From: Azotobacter salinestris
Lineage (GTDB): Bacteria; Pseudomonadota; Gammaproteobacteria; Pseudomonadales; Pseudomonadaceae
DNA: 64,000 nucleotides
Assembly (NCBI RefSeq): GCF_009363155.1
Contig: NZ_CP045302.1
Location: 3,021,001-3,085,000, forward strand
Direction: 5' to 3'
Numbering within the stretch: position 1 is the first letter of the stretch; the number at the start of each line of letters is the position of its first letter. A program made the position numbers and the translations under genes. Below are positions 62,663 to 64,000 of the stretch, one piece after another. The notes below the pieces were generated by a model. It saw only the letters and a list, made by a program, of their open reading frames with translations. It had not been told where the DNA came from and searched no databases.

Positions 62663-62949
62663 ATGGTGCAAGTATCCAAAATAGTGAAATGGTTTTTCAT
62701 CTTTATCGGCACGGCTCTCGGTACTTTCTTGGCGTTATGCGTATTGGCTTTCTGGTACATGAGTTCCGGGGTGTTTGGAGCAGATAGCTTTGACAGGCAG
62801 GCATGGCACAAAAAACAACGAATGAACAGGATGCCACTTGTTATCGCGGTGGGATGGCAAAGGATATTGTAGATAAACTTCTATCAAGCAAAACAACCAG
62901 GGAAGATGTGGTTTCGCTCTTGGGAAGCCCTGAGGATGGTCTGAAGTAG
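62663..62949 (+). pseudogene. Frameshifted small membrane-anchored cassette protein
   Basis: MVQVSKIVKWFFIFIGTALGTFLALCVLAFWYM...GADSFDRQAW in the first frame, then, in another frame, NEQDATCYRGGMAKDIVDKLL...REDVVSLLGSPEDGLK with stop at 62947-62949. The second half has the 'MVxxLLxx..(K/R)xxVxxLLGxPE' form of SmpA/OmlA-like small cassette proteins. The shift lies in an A-rich run near 62810-62817, a likely slippage site. Confidence 0.65.
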
Positions 62950-63081
62950 TCATGTATTTCTGGCTGACTTCAGCCCCCCGCCGACTTTGAAAGCGGAGAA
63001 TCGATCAAAAACGATCAGATCACCCGCTCGTTTCTGCGTTTTTTAGCTGCCGCGAGCACGTCGCAGCAACCGTTTCCCGCA

Positions 63082-64000
63082 TTACAGGCGCACCTCTCCT
63101 GCATTCGCCAGTAAATATCGGCGCGCCATCCACAGATTCGACAAGGCGAACAGCGTCACCAACTGTGACGTGTTTTTGGCCAATCCCCGGAAGCGCACCT
63201 TGGTGTAGCCAAACTGGCGCTTGATCACGCGGAACGGATGTTCGACCTTGGCTCGTACCTGGGCCTTGGCCTTCTCGATCTTGCGGATCGCTTTGTATAA
63301 GGCGCTACGCTTGCCATGCTTCTTGTAGGTACTGCGCCGGGCCGCGACCTGCCAGATGACCTGCCGACCTTCATGCTCGGGGCGCTTCTCTACGCCGGTA
63401 TAGCCCGCATCGGCACTCACTACGTTTTCCTCGCCATGCAGCAGTTGGTCGACTTGGGTGACATCTGCCACGTTGGCTGCCGTGACCACCACGCTGTGCA
63501 CCAGACCCGACTCAGCGTCGGCACCAATGTGAGCTTTTGCGCCGAAGTAGTACTGGTTGCCCTTCTTCGTCGAGTGCATTTCCGGGTCGCGCTTGCCGTC
63601 CTTGTTCTTCGTCGAGCTCGGCGCATGGATCAGGGTGGCGTCGACAATGGTGCCCTGGCGCAGCGACAGTCCGCGCTCGCCCAGATAGCCGTTGATCACC
63701 TCCAGTATTCCCCCGGCCAGTTCGTGCTTCTCCAGCAGGCGACGGAAGTTGAGGAGGGTCGTTTCGTCCGGGATGCGCTCCAGGCTCAGGCCGGCGAACT
63801 GGCGCAGGAGAGTGGTTTCGTACAGCGCTTCCTCCATCGCCGGATCGCTGTAGCCGAACCAGTTCTGCATCAGGTGCACGCGCAGCATGGCTGCCAGCGG
63901 GTAGGCGGGCCGACCGCCTTCGCCCTTGGGATAGTAGGGCTCGATCAGGGCGATCAGCCCCTGCCACGGCACCACCTGGTCCATCTCGAGCAGGAAGCGC
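63082..64000 (-). CDS. IS5-family transposase, N-terminus cut by window
   Basis: At least 306 aa visible. DDE elements: IVDATLIHAPSS (Asp), SADAGYTGVEKR (Asp), VEHPFRVIKRQFGY (Glu, YREK-like). KGNQYYFGAKAHIGAD precedes the second Asp. The frame continues to the window end (RFLLE before MDQVVPW), so the true start is outside. The left end of the IS lies somewhere in 62950-63080, downstream of the cassette pseudogene. Confidence 0.92.
   Translation of the reverse strand, partial: RFLLEMDQVVPWQGLIALIEPYYPKGEGGRPAYPLAAMLRVHLMQNWFGYSDPAMEEALYETTLLRQFAGLSLERIPDETTLLNFRRLLEKHELAGGILEVINGYLGERGLSLRQGTIVDATLIHAPSSTKNKDGKRDPEMHSTKKGNQYYFGAKAHIGADAESGLVHSVVVTAANVADVTQVDQLLHGEENVVSADAGYTGVEKRPEHEGRQVIWQVAARRSTYKKHGKRSALYKAIRKIEKAKAQVRAKVEHPFRVIKRQFGYTKVRFRGLAKNTSQLVTLFALSNLWMARRYLLANAGEVRL

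Overview
The window reads as chromosome from an Azotobacter species (Gammaproteobacteria, Pseudomonadaceae). Most of it is GC-rich and pseudomonad in gene content (liu leucine pathway, agu/spu polyamine genes, OprD porin, TctDE). Two tandem AlgE-type mannuronan C-5-epimerases with RTX repeats, plus two family PL7 alginate lyases, are the Azotobacter signature. I could run no search; family names come from motifs and recalled homologues.

Layout. 1-3.0 kb: end of a liu operon (liuD partial, liuE) with GTAGGGTGG...CCACCCTAC intergenic repeats. 3.1-11.0 kb: tripartite tricarboxylate transporter cluster (AbrB-like permease, tctC paralogue, tctA, tctB, tctC) divergent from tctDE; GCTTTC direct repeats at exact 11-bp spacing sit before both tctC units. 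11.0-21.2 kb: periplasmic binding protein, tandem AlgE4-like epimerases whose upstream regions are also duplicated, a frameshifted small exported-protein pseudogene, a MacAB-like HlyD/permease/ATPase operon, a DUF2790 protein, and a delta-60-repeat protein ending in an epimerase-type R module. 21.8-26.5 kb: PHB-depolymerase-like esterase with a CopG regulator, an FAD/Rieske oxidoreductase, and an alpha/beta hydrolase.

26.8-35.4 kb is the main accessory region. On the minus strand are a phage-type late gene of unknown function, two PL7 alginate lyases WITHOUT signal peptides (each with its own terminator), and a compact lysis block with ATGA overlaps (muralytic-like protein, 3TM holin, membrane-anchored coiled-coil protein, small exported protein). 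Divergent from it are a C1-like Xre repressor, a HipA-like kinase and a DUF3037-like protein. Two CAAGCATGCTT palindromes lie between the divergent units and a LexA-like box lies inside the cluster. No capsid, tail, integrase or replication genes are seen. I suggest a domesticated, repressor- and possibly SOS-controlled lysis module that releases cytoplasmic alginate lyases, analogous to holin/endolysin (type 10) secretion. This is an inference and the most interesting point in the window.

35.6-58.5 kb: a LysR pseudogene split cleanly by a TnpB-only IS; Tat-type aldo/keto reductase; NTP/NDP-translocase-like protein; OsmC; cytochrome b561 and cytochrome c'; gabD; an FAD oxidoreductase lacking a usual start codon; GGDEF/EAL and GGDEF proteins flanking a desaturase; OprD porin; ArsR regulator; aguBA; spuI and spuABC (putrescine to GABA to succinate, linking to gabD). 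spuDEFGH do not follow spuC.

58.5-64 kb: mobile-element graveyard. An integron-type integrase remnant faces left, two 1,183-bp IS630-family copies lie head to tail sharing one TA, then a 117-bp TA-flanked inverted-repeat element, and small lower-GC membrane-protein genes separated by attC-like cores (a decayed integron cassette array), cut off by an IS5-family transposase running off the end. No tRNA, rRNA or CRISPR array was seen.
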